Assembly (NCBI GenBank): GCA_964035545.1 | Contig: OZ037769.1 | Span: 4,339,929 to 4,403,928 of the forward strand | Direction: 5' to 3' | DNA: 64,000 bases | From: Bugula neritina | Lineage: Eukaryota; Bryozoa; Gymnolaemata; Cheilostomatida; Bugulidae | In this document: positions 34,101 through 44,116 of the stretch, in pieces | How the letters are laid out: the number at the start of each line of letters is the position of its first letter | Numbering within the stretch: position 1 is the stretch's first letter | The notes under the pieces: generated by a model | The model's input: only the letters and a program-made list of their open reading frames with translations | Databases searched by the model: none | Told to the model about the DNA's origin: nothing | Program-made: the position numbers and the translations under genes

Positions 34101-37100
34101 TTAGTTTAATACATCAAATTTCAAAAATTTTAAAATTCAATTTTAGTAAAATATCAGATTTATACTATGATTTTGATAGATTTTATATAAATCTGCAATA
34201 ATTTCATTTAATAACTTTTATAAAAAAAATTAAAATGAAACTTTTGAAGAGTTTTCTTTTCCAAAAAGCCATTTATACAATTTTGGATTAGATAAAATGT
34301 TGAAATTGGAGATGAAACTTATTTGCATGGGGGTTGAGAAAAAGAAACCAAAATATACAACACATTTATATTGAAGTGAAAACTAGAATTGGGAGTTGTC
34401 ATACTAAAGCCATTGAGTTGCACCTACTTTAGCCTCAGCTAGTTGAGCATTCAAAGCAGCTATAGTTTCTTCATAGTGCACACTGTTTGTGTGATCCTCA
34501 TCCAGCATAGACTGAGTATCCAAGTTACTAACCAGGGAGGGGGAGTATCTCCTCCCCATAACTTCGTCCGACTCTCGAATTTCTGAGTCCACAAATGATG
34601 AGCTCATGTGAGACGAGTTCTAAAAACAGGAAATAGTAACTTTACTAACTGATTGTTGATTGGACGGAATCACTATAAAGAGCAATTTCTAGTGCTCTAA
34701 AGTTACAAAGGATGGAAAAAATATTCTTTAATAAATGATTAATATAAGTGGAGAAGGTCAAGTAGACTAAAAATACTGATTGGTTTACGAGTCAGCAACA
34801 AACATGGCTGACATACTTCCTCTTCTGGAACTCAAAGAAAGATTTTACACTGTTTACAAAACGGTGACCAGTGAAAAGTTTAAACTCTACTTGAGGTAAC
34901 GAGTAATTCACTCACCTGCACTGATCTCTAAAGACTAAACAATAACATGATTCACTCACCAGCATTGATGTCTGAAGACTAGACAAACTGGAAGTGCGAC
35001 TGAAAGAAATGTTCCACTTTTGACCTCCGCCACTAGCAAGGTCAGATCTGCAGGAAGAGACAACTTTTATTAATTTATTTCCAAAATATTGACAATCTAC
35101 CGTCATTTTATTAGTTAAACTTTTAGCAATGAAGGTTCACACACCGACCACTTTAGTTGATAGCTTAAAATTGTGAAATTAGAATACAGGAACAAGTTAA
35201 AAGTTATCTCCCGCAAAACAAAAACCCAGTTCTTGTACAAAAAGCATAGATGAAGTAAAAATCTTCAAATAACAGATGGATAAACTCAACTGTGAACAAC
35301 TACACATTGTTATATATAGCTACACAGTTCTTTATATAACTATACATAGCTATATATAACTACATAGTTCTTTCTATATATAGCTATATATTGCTACAGA
35401 AAGCTACACATTGCTGAGGCAATTTAGCTGCTATTTGCAAGAAAAAAAACTAATTCACAAAAAGAAACAAGTTCGCACATTATGGTCATCTCACATCAAC
35501 TATCACATTAGGAGTTAGACTAGAGCAGGGGTGGCCGACTTCTTTTGCATGAGGGCCAAGTTTAGAAATCAGTCAAAACGAAGGCCACATGATTGTACAC
35601 ATATCAAGTTTCATTACAATAAAGTGTTTGTCACCAAATCTATACTGTGCTAATCAGAATAACAATAAGTTTTTACTTATTTCAAGCATCAAAGGGCCAC
35701 AAATGAAAATATTACTTCTTGCGCTACATTTTTAATCTAGAATACAGACCGTTCTCAATTTCTCCATTACTGCACCCCCCCCCCCCCTCCTAGACTAGTA
35801 TTCTAATCACTAAAACACTGCTGATAGTTTCAAAACAAGCCTTTCACACATACAGCATACTATAGATTTGAGACACACCTAGTAGTGATGTAATGATGTT
35901 AACATATGCGTCCAAACAATGACAACAATTAGGAAAGATAACTGAAGTATAGATTACACTACACTGCTATAGTATATCTTTCACATGCCTACAATAGTCA
36001 TAGGTACATATGCATAGGGAATGCCAGTGTATTCTAAATAGCTGTCCGTATATTATAAATGTACTTCCTTGAATTAACTACATACAACTCTGCACAGTTA
36101 CACACTAAGTGTTGATTAGATCTGCTAACACTTCAACTAAAGTAATGCCACTCTTAGTGCAATATATTGAATAGCATTTAATTTCATTGGGGCAAAATTT
36201 TAAATGGTCAGTTAATCTCAAGTTCATTTGGGGCAACATTTTGAATGGCCTGTAAGCTCATTATAAAATGTGCTACATGCATTAATTTATCTCTTAGCAT
36301 ACAATTCTCCAAAACATACATTATAAAGTGTTCAACTCAAATTAAACTATGAAATACAAGGGTTTTCTTACAAGCAAATTAATTTTATTTAATAAAACCT
36401 AATTTTAGTTTGGAATTAATAACTTTAGAAATTGTGTGACCTTTGTAGAATGTCAATAGCAGTAGAAGTATACTTATATTAAGCTCTCCCCCAGTATACA
36501 TGTAACAGCCTGTACTCTTTAACTATTAGTGTCTTGCAGTTGATTGACTAACTTACTGATGATGTCATGAGGGCAGCCAGCAACAAAATATTAAGTAACA
36601 CAAAGGTTGCGCAATCTATTAAAATGCTGAAATTGTTCACTAGAATTATTGTAGACTATAGAAAACATGCAAGTTTTCCACTAATATAAAACGATTCTTT
36701 AAAAAGAATAAACTGTTCCTGTGCCATTTTTTCAATTCAAAATTTAAATTAAACATAATATGTTTTTCCAACTAAAGTTGAAAAATAATTTAGATTTCAA
36801 ATAAAGCCTCAAGTTTTGCTCTACGTCTCAAGAGACAAGAGATTACTATTAATATTATACCCACCTGGAGAATGTAGGCCAACCATTATCAAGGTCGTAA
36901 CCATGAGCACCAAGGTCAAACACAACATCATTAAGGTCATACAATATGCTGACGAGGTAGGCAGTCTGAGATGGATTTCTCCACACCGACCCAGGCTTAT
37001 AAGACTGGCTGAAACAACAGATTCGTTATCAAATGCAATGCACATAACAGCAGCAATATTAGAGCTTGAGACAACGTTTATTTCAAAAAGTATAAACTTT

Positions 37101-38908
37101 TAGCAATAAAACAAAATGGCTTCCATCAGAGAAAATCTAACGGCTCGCTTTATTCAAAGTCTACCATGACAGTCTTGTTTTAAAACTAAAAGTTAGGTCT
37201 TTTTAATAGAAATTTAAAAGGCTTTTGGTAATAAATGTTAATGGAAAACTTTTTGTTTGTCCACATACTTTCACACAATTTAGAAATACATAGTTCAATG
37301 TATCAAATTCTCACAAACAACACTTAAAATATAATAAAGCTCACGACTACATCAAAGCAAAGATAATGATCAGGCAAGCAAGTATGGAGTGAGCAGCTTC
37401 ATTTCATAGCAACAAATATATATAACTGACACATCACTTCACCTGTTCCCCTCCGTGCTCAATAATTCGCTGCAATTCAAAGTTTTGAGTTTATCGGAAC
37501 ACTTGTACTTGTAGGTAAATAGTCCTGAGTGTAACCATTCAATAGTATACTTAGATAACTTATACCACAAATAAACAGGGAATTATCTCACCTTACTAGC
37601 TTAGTGTTAGAAGTGCAGTGTTGGAGACAATCAGCTAGTCTTTGATAAACTAAACAAAATCTGATGAACCCTCTACCACGGCCCGTATTTGTCTTCAACT
37701 ATAAACACAGAACTTAGTATATATAATATGTTTGGCCTAAAATATAGTTTAAAATAATAAAGCCCACATCTAAAATAGACAAAAACATTATTTAGCTTTT
37801 ATAAACAGAAATATATTTGAATTATACTGCTTTATTTTTTACACCAGTTGTTGACACTAAAAACAAAACAAAATAAAAGTAGACTAACATTTTAAATGAA
37901 CTTGTTTTTGAATGCAATTATGCAAAATATAGTTACAAAATTGTGTGCATAAGCATTAGCATAACATATTATCTACCTCACTTTGTGATTTGACAAATTT
38001 TATACCATCACTGATCTTCTTCATAGAACTCAAACCTTCAATGAAAAAGTTCCAATAGTCTTTCCGCCCTCCAAGGAAGCTCGACCGTTCTAAAAATAGC
38101 ATCATAGCTGACGTCAACAAAACTAAATAACTATAGACCAACACCAGATATATAATAATGTCAATTACTAAAAAATAATGAGAGTTAATGTCTGTATGCA
38201 ACTGATACTTCAGCAAAGTTTTATGCAAATTTCGAAAAAACACGAAAATTTCAGTCAATTTCCGTTAAATGTTGACATGTTTAACGCCTTTTTGGTCTTG
38301 AATATAGTAAAATTCAATATTTTTTTCCAAAATAAAGCACAGCTGAAAGTAGATAAGTTAAAAAATCCGTAATATTCACCAAATAACTCACCTAGTTGTT
38401 CATGACGTAGTAAGAACTCAAGTTTGACGCAAAACCTTTGCAACACTTTGCTATCATCAGTTAGAGGTCTGTGGAAGTCATTGTACTCCGTTTTCAGCTG
38501 GTCAACACATTCTGATACAAAACATACAAAAATGGAGTTGATGAAAATTCACCTTCTGACATAACCATATTCATCCACTGAGTGTATTTGTACAAATACA
38601 TTAGTCATAATTTATCTTTTGACATTGCTGTATCTATCCACTGAGTATATTTGTGCAAATACATGAAGACTGTGTGTTGGTTTGTGTTATACCAGGTTCA
38701 TTGACTGCTCTAAACAAAAGTACCATTTTATATAAATATAATGCATGAGTTTTCAATAAATTTAGGCTACACCAAGGAATGCACTTCCATCTTTTTGTCA
38801 ACAGCGAACAAACAATAACCCTGATCTATGCTCTAAATACGTACCTTTAACGTCTTCAATAATCTTCTGTACACTTGGGAGTTTAGACAATGTGGAAGCC
38901 GACATCAT
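23985..38908 (-). CDS. FYCO1: FYCO1-like RUN/coiled-coil/FYVE/GOLD autophagy adaptor
   Basis: Twenty-two exons join without a frame break to 1472 residues, close to the known length of vertebrate FYCO1, with the same domain order: RUN (about 25-182), long coiled coil (about 230-1100), FYVE zinc finger (about 1109-1165), linker, and C-terminal GOLD (about 1346-1472). FYCO1 is known to bind PI3P, Rab7 and LC3 on autophagosomes and late endosomes and to recruit kinesin. The FYVE motif RKHHCR with eight zinc ligands supports PI3P binding. I saw no clear LC3-interacting motif in the linker. Exons: 38845-38908, 38392-38511, 37977-38089, 37592-37698, 36865-37008, 34960-35047, 34428-34619, 33779-33994, 33170-33350, 31151-32421, 30579-30746, 30080-30289, 29443-29583, 29287-29358, 28651-28817, 28070-28208, 27291-27543, 26648-26781, 25817-26073, 25029-25197, 24325-24494, 23985-24027. 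Two in-frame Met codons open the frame (38906-38908 and 38903-38905). Confidence 0.9.
25241..25301. repeat. Three copies of a 22-bp tandem repeat
   Basis: Units around ACTGTAGGGTACACCTTACA in a FYCO1-like intron; a fourth, partial copy follows. Confidence 0.75.
25817..26781 (-). CDS. FYCO1: FYCO1-like exons 18-19: linker with a short internal repeat
   Basis: Exon 18 (26648-26781) is Ser/Thr-rich ([19 protein letters not shown]). Exon 19 (25817-26073) contains two clear and one partial tandem copies of a 17-18 residue unit, [14 protein letters not shown] and [14 protein letters not shown]. In vertebrate FYCO1 the region between FYVE and GOLD carries the LC3-interacting motif; I do not see an acidic-flanked aromatic-x-x-aliphatic motif that clearly qualifies here. 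Donor and acceptor phases (1-0, 0-2) agree with the neighbours. Confidence 0.75.
27291..28208 (-). CDS. FYCO1: FYCO1-like exons 16-17: FYVE zinc finger
   Basis: Exon 16 (28070-28208) ends with [19 protein letters not shown] and LLLRK; exon 17 (27291-27543) begins [18 protein letters not shown] and continues to [11 protein letters not shown]. This gives eight zinc-binding cysteines as four CxxC pairs, the RKHHCR phosphoinositide motif and the RVC motif. The W-x-x-D element is present only loosely (WLDSS). The intron splits the basic motif exactly between RK and HHCR. Exon 17 continues into a Ser/Thr-rich linker. Its donor was set at the GTGGGT after 27291; another phase-compatible GTGGAA lies 21 nt upstream in the transcript. 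Confidence 0.92.
28243..28450. repeat. 16-bp minisatellite in a FYCO1-like intron
   Basis: About 12 copies of ACTTGAGTATACAACT with point changes. It lies directly upstream, in gene orientation, of exon 16. Confidence 0.9.
28651..35047 (-). CDS. FYCO1: FYCO1-like exons 6-15: coiled-coil stalk
   Basis: After a Ser-rich hinge (exons 6-7, with [15 protein letters not shown]), heptad-like sequence rich in Gln, Glu, Leu, Lys and Ser runs for about 850 residues. Exon 10 (31151-32421, 1271 nt) alone encodes 423 residues. Exons 11-14 are phase 0 and mostly 72-210 nt, so several could be skipped without frameshift. Low complexity makes residue-level homology unreliable; the identity comes from the flanking domains. 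The stalk would dimerise and separate the RUN head from the membrane-binding FYVE/GOLD end. Two donor sites (exons 6 and 11) have nearby duplicated copies. Confidence 0.87.
29651..29880 (+). mobile_element. tRNA-derived SINE, copy 3 (best preserved head)
   Basis: A-box-like TGGTCTAGGGGTTGAA and a full B box, GGTTCGAATCCC, followed by the body GTGATGTTAGGAAGAGCATC and the tail GGGTATAGTGACTA. It lies in a FYCO1-like intron, antisense to the gene. Confidence 0.87.
35526..35710 (+). mobile_element. hAT-like transposon fragment
   Basis: CAGGGGTGGCCGACTTCTTT with GAGGGCCAAG shortly after resembles the terminus of many non-autonomous hAT elements (CAGGGGTGGCCAAC type), and GGGCCAC recurs near 35695. 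No matching right terminus was found, so it is a fragment at best. Confidence 0.4.
36865..38908 (-). CDS. FYCO1: FYCO1-like exons 1-5: RUN domain
   Basis: The frame starts [20 protein letters not shown] and continues through [65 protein letters not shown] and [13 protein letters not shown]. These are the hallmarks of the RUN domain of FYCO1: an all-helical module of about 150 residues with conserved DYW, GR-R-FIR and QRLAD patches. RUN domains bind small GTPases or motor adaptors. Phases are 1, 1, 0, 2, 2, all consistent. Homology to FYCO1, rather than to other RUN proteins, rests on the downstream FYVE and GOLD domains. Confidence 0.9.
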
Positions 38909-39881
38909 CAAAAATGTCAATGAATTTCACATACTTCCAACACTACAATGTAGTTTAGACTAATTTGAGCCTTTCATCAAGTTTCTGGTATATAATTGCT
39001 TTAACAGAATAGTTTGCATTACATGTGCAGACTGCCACAAATAACAAATACAGCTAGTGAGTGCCCAGCCAAACAACACAACGTTGTTTTACATGTAATG
39101 TCGAAAATTTGAAAGAAAATGCTTTTGAAAGTTATGTTCTCTGCATAAACACATTTTGATAATAAACTGAATTTACGATAGTATTTATATATATTTCATA
39201 AAGCACCTCCATACTGAAATAATCCCTAAGACTGAGTTTTGTATCACTTAGAATCATACTGTTACAACCCAACTATTACATCCAATTACTCAGTGTAAAT
39301 ACGCCATCAATATGAATATATGAGTTACGGCTATTGGTTTATAACTAGCAGGTCTCGCAACGGTGGTTACACTCATAGAGATAATTAACTTAACATGTAT
39401 CATCTTCATTAAAAATATTACTATAGGCATAGCATCTCAGTGCCAACTGCTGCAGTTGTCAGAATGATTGTTACTAAAACTATTGCCATAAGCATAGCAG
39501 TCATGTAGTGCATGTCATTGTGATCAACTATGAGTTAGAATATGATATTCGTGAGCTCACTGATAGTAAACATAATACTCACTAGTCACATGTCACAATC
39601 AGTATGACTATGAGTATTATAGTGAATATTAGCATGATTATAAGTATCAAAATATTTATACTTCATAATTATTTGTATTACTATTAGTATCAGCTATTAC
39701 TTGTATTACTAGCTGTGCTATGTAGTGATTTATTAAATTAAATCAATATGCATCTGTTTCAATATCAATATTAGTTATTACACTATCACAATAGACTAAC
39801 ATAGTATTGACATTTTTTTAGTTTGTCAATATCACAATCAGTATAATTATGACCAATTTATTATTATGAGTATAATTACCA

Positions 39882-40155
39882 GTGTCCGGTAAAAATGGCA
39901 CTGGTAAAATGGCACAGTTAAAAATGGCACAAGTAATAATGGCACAAGTAGCAAAGTAGGTAAAAATAGCACATTTTCAATAATAGGGTTTAGGGTGGGG
40001 TTGAGTGTTTGGGATGGAGGTTTGGGGTTTAAGGGTTGAGGGTTTAAGTTTAGGGCTTGGGAAAATTTAACATCAGTGTGCCATTTCTTCATATTTTTCC
40101 ATTTGTGCCATTATTACCGGTGCCACTTTTACCTGTGCCATTTTTATCTAAAACC
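39882..40155. mobile_element. Inverted-repeat element with a telomere-like core
   Basis: The left end is GTGTCCGGTAAAAATGGCAC followed by further GTAAAA-TGGCAC units; the right end holds the same units inverted (GTGCCATTATTACC, GTGCCACTTTTACC, GTGCCATTTTTA). The middle, about 39985-40060, is G-rich TTTAGGG/TTTGGGG-like sequence. The 10-mer ATAATTACCA flanks both sides (39872-39881 and 40156-40165), a possible target-site duplication. No coding capacity, so a MITE or foldback element is likely. Confidence 0.55.
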
Positions 40156-40379
40156 ATAATTACCATTACGAATATGGTAATACAATCCATTGTAATGACC
40201 ATCATTATCATTATGATTTTTTATCTGTCTATCAATATCAATGTCACTATCACCAACAGCAAAACTGAGCGTGCTACATCACTATCGCTGCAAGCAAAAG
40301 TACAAGTTAATATTTGCTGGTAAGTGGTATGAGTCTCATTATCATAGCCTATTATGAGTATTGATTAGTTTATACTCAT

Positions 40380-40960
40380 AGGTTCTATGACCTTTACTAC
40401 CACTACCACTCCGTGACTATCAGTATTATACTGATAGTCAGTAAGTACAAATACCATTATGACACCAGTATGAGTATCATACTCATTGAGTCATACTGAT
40501 ACGCATACTCAGTATGCGTATCAGTATGACTCAATGAGTATGAGTATCACTATCACTATGATACTATCACTATCACTATGAGCATGAATATGAGAGTGAC
40601 TATGAGTATGACATAAGTCTAAGATTAAGATATTGACTTTGAGTTTGACTATCACTATCAATATCACTATCACTCAGTATGAGTATGAGTATCAATCTCA
40701 GATTCATTGATACTGTTTCAGAATGAGAATGAGTATCACCATGATAGTTACTATCACTATGACAGCATCATCACTCATCATGATCATCATTCGTGTGATG
40801 TATGAGAATCAGCATGAGAATCAGAATGAGAATAATATGAGCATCATTATCATGATCATATTCATAATAATAATCATAATGATAATCATTATCATTTACA
40901 ATTTCATAAATTACATTAACATTATCATTATGAGTTTATCATAATCATTATGATTAACTC
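40380..40960. repeat. Degenerate hexanucleotide satellite (GAGTAT/CACTAT)
   Basis: Same unit family as 19204-19560, seen from the other strand. It contains a long perfect palindrome and grades into ATCATTATC-type repeats toward 40960. Confidence 0.85.
40477..40543. repeat. Perfect palindrome, two 33-bp arms with one central base
   Basis: Arms 40477-40509 and 40511-40543 are exact reverse complements around C at 40510. It lies inside the hexamer satellite and could extrude as a cruciform. Confidence 0.9.
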
Positions 40961-42373
40961 AGTCATTAAGCAGACTAGGATGCTAGTTTATTATTTAAAT
41001 CTAATTTTTGAGTTAATTTTAGCTTTCTATCTATGATCTGTTAACTTCAGGTATAATTATACGTTCTATACCTTGTTGAGTTGCTTTTTTATGTTTTGGT
41101 AAGTTCAGATCACTAACACAAGCGAAGGAGGTGGGCATAAATATTTGAAGGTCATCTGTAGGTTACATATGATCACTGTAGTGGACACTGAACTGAAACT
41201 ATATAGTTCAATGGTAGTGGACTTCAGTCGCGTCCAATTTAATACATAGAGTTTTCTTCTCCCAAAAAATGTTGCTAGTGTGGAGCGGGCAAATCCCTGA
41301 AAAGCATAAACTTTATTCCATGACATATCGATCACCTGCATAATTATTGTATACGTATACAGTATATTTCTTAGCTAGCCAGCTAGCTGACTTTTGCAAA
41401 ATCAACCATCTGCATAGTACTAAAAGAAACACAAAGAATGTCATAATCCTAGATCATACAGTATAATTATTAGTAATACTGGTTTCCATGATTATGCAGT
41501 TTTAAAAAATGACCTGCATGGGATTTAGAACTGTGTATACAAGAATTTGCTCACTTGGCATTAGTTAGGGGTCAGCTAGTTTCAATTAGGCAAATATTTA
41601 ATGAACAGTTTTCTAATTTATTTGGCTTTCTGTTAAATATAAATTGGTTTATCATTTTTATGACAGCATGTTCAACAGCACTTTCATAACTTTAAGCAAC
41701 TTTATAACTTCATAGCAATTAATTCATGTAATTAATCATACCATGCAAAGAAATCAAACTAAAAAATCAAAGATTTTAGAACTATTATGTTGCAATTTTA
41801 TTACAAAATTCTGTTGAAACTATTTAAAAAAATTTAAATACATAATATACATTTACTAATTTAGATTATTACAACCCTACATTATAATTATACATACATA
41901 TATAAGTAGCTGTAGGAAATAATCTTAAGGTATTAGGTTGTGACTGTACATGTATTAGTATATGCAAACTCTATGAGTAAACTATACTATTATATATAAA
42001 ATATCATTACTACCTATACAACAACTCTTCAATGTACAGCGTGTAAATAATAAATAAATAGTGCGCAGTGTCTAAATTTAAGCTTATAATTCTATTAAAT
42101 TATAAACATTTTACTGTACTATGACCATAAAATTGATCTTTACGGTGTCATGCAGTCTTCTTATATAATACTTTAAATAATTACATAAGTAAAAATCAAA
42201 CGCCTAAACTTCAGAACACTTGTTATATAAGAATGTGGTAGCACATACTAACAGAAGAAGAAAACTCCATATAAAAAATACCTCTTATAAATAAGGCTTC
42301 TAAAGTTAGAGTTATAAAGAATAGAGTTATGTAACATGTCAATATATGTTTTATATTAATTTGGCATGTTGGT

Positions 42374-44116
42374 TTACATAAAAATTGAAGCATCGTTAAT
42401 TTGCAGTGGTTTCTTGGCCTGGCAGGATGAGCCATTTAGCAGAGGTTCTTCAAACTCGTTTTCGACTCTAGCTATGACGCTGTTGACACTTGTCCCACTA
42501 GAAGAGGATTGTCTCCCATTCACGTGTGCTGCTTTACCATTGATTATTGAATCATACAGGTCACCCGTCTCAAGCTTTTCCACGGAATTCCCAGACTCCG
42601 AGGAACTTTTGTGAGAGCCGGCCGTGCCTAGCGTACTGTGTCCAGAATTCAATCCATTCCTTAATCTGTTGCCTCTGTTTCTATAATGTTTTACAATAGC
42701 CGCCACTTGCGGGCCTTCTTCTACAACCCCGTTGTTAGGGTTGAGTTTAACTTCTTCTGAATTAAGCTTTCTGGAGCCATTGCTCTTGATGGTGCCAGTT
42801 GAAGGCTTTTTCAGTTTGTCCAACTGAATTTTTTCATTGTTGTTTTGTGCTGCCTTTTTCTTTTCTGATGATCTAAAAATTACAAAGTATAAGTATAAAA
42901 TACATATATGGCTTCTTTTCCTTTACTAATTTAGGGACTGTCACATCATAAATTTCATGCTTGCTTATTGTGTGATTGTTATAGAATTATAAATAAATTT
43001 TGCTGGTACAACAAATGGGTTTTATAATTTATGTGACTATTTTGCAATCTACTTTCACCTAATTTCTTAAAAGTTAGTTTTGAATTGGTATGCAAAACGT
43101 AAAGCAGAAACATGGTATGGTCTTAGTATGTAACATAAAACATTAATACTTTAGATATCCTATTCCACACGAACACTTACATAAATAATGTGTTATTACT
43201 ACAAGTGTCGGTGTACAGAGGTTGCTATGACCTACCAGAACATAAATGGTGTGTGTGCTCTAAAAACTGTACCAACTGTATCATTCAATCAATTCAATTA
43301 AAACTAAATTTTTACATTAATCAATTCTAGAAAGGTATTTGTTAGAAATGAATATTCAACAGGCTTATAAAATGTGAGTCATCATGTAAGAAACACAAAC
43401 TTTAAGTTATATGCTGCTAAAATGTAAGGTTCAGGTAAACGCAGGGTATGAGGACAATAATTAGAATAAATATATGCTATGATAACAGTGCCTATTTCAT
43501 TTGTATCAAACTAAAGATGTGTAGTTCCCCCCCCCCCCCCACTACTACTTGGATATTCACTCTGCAAACTACAACTAACAGAAATTCTAATGTGCTAATC
43601 TGAAACAATCTTAAGTTATAATCACATGTAAGTTTGAGGGTGAACTCAAACGCATTGTATCTTACTCGAGTAGATCTATGTGACTCAGTCTAAAATAGTA
43701 TAGTAAAAACAGAACATTAAATTATGTCATGCAACATATTTTTACTATGTTACTGCTGACAGAAAATCTCTAATGTATTATGTAATATATGACTCACGGA
43801 TTTTTCTATTATTATTGCTTTCTTACTATATGTAGTGTAATCTATGGTTTTAATATTAAATAAAATGAATTAAATTCAAGCTTGTTAATGATACAAAAAT
43901 TTAATGAAAGCATTATTTTTAACCAAAAAAATGTGTTTTAATTAAAGTTAAAGTATAAAAACATATATGAATATTTTCCTTACTTTCTAACAAAGATGCA
44001 GGCAAGAATTATGACTACCACAGCAAATACTATTCCAGCTACAATTCCTCCAATGATACCAGCTCTATTTATGAGTACTGGCTTGTTGCTTGTAAGTGAC
44101 TCCTCTTTTATCCTTT
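42374..44116 (-). CDS. Membrane-helix and cytoplasmic-tail exons of the sushi receptor
   Basis: Exon 43984-44116 encodes a short stalk, one hydrophobic helix of about 23 residues and the stop-transfer FVRK. The last exon 42374-42872 encodes a basic start (KSSEKKKAAQ), a Ser/Asn/Gly-rich middle and the end LQINDASIFM. Low-complexity tails of this kind are usually disordered; GDLYDSII is the only sorting-like motif seen. The tail is long for a sushi protein, suggesting signalling or scaffold binding. Confidence 0.82.

Larger units (their letters stand above)
39000..42370. other. Repeat-rich intergenic region between two minus-strand genes
   Basis: No coding exon is seen. It probably includes the FYCO1-like promoter next to 38908 and the sushi gene 3' UTR below 42374. 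It also contains the inverted-repeat element at 39882-40155 and the hexamer satellite. Confidence 0.55.

Noticed and set aside
39985-40060. A true telomere or chromosome end
   Set aside because: Too short and degenerate, enclosed by inverted repeats and flanked by unique sequence and genes.
39847-40092. Pro/Asn/Leu-rich frame (NPQPLNPKP)
   Set aside because: Translation of the telomere-like core of a repeat element.
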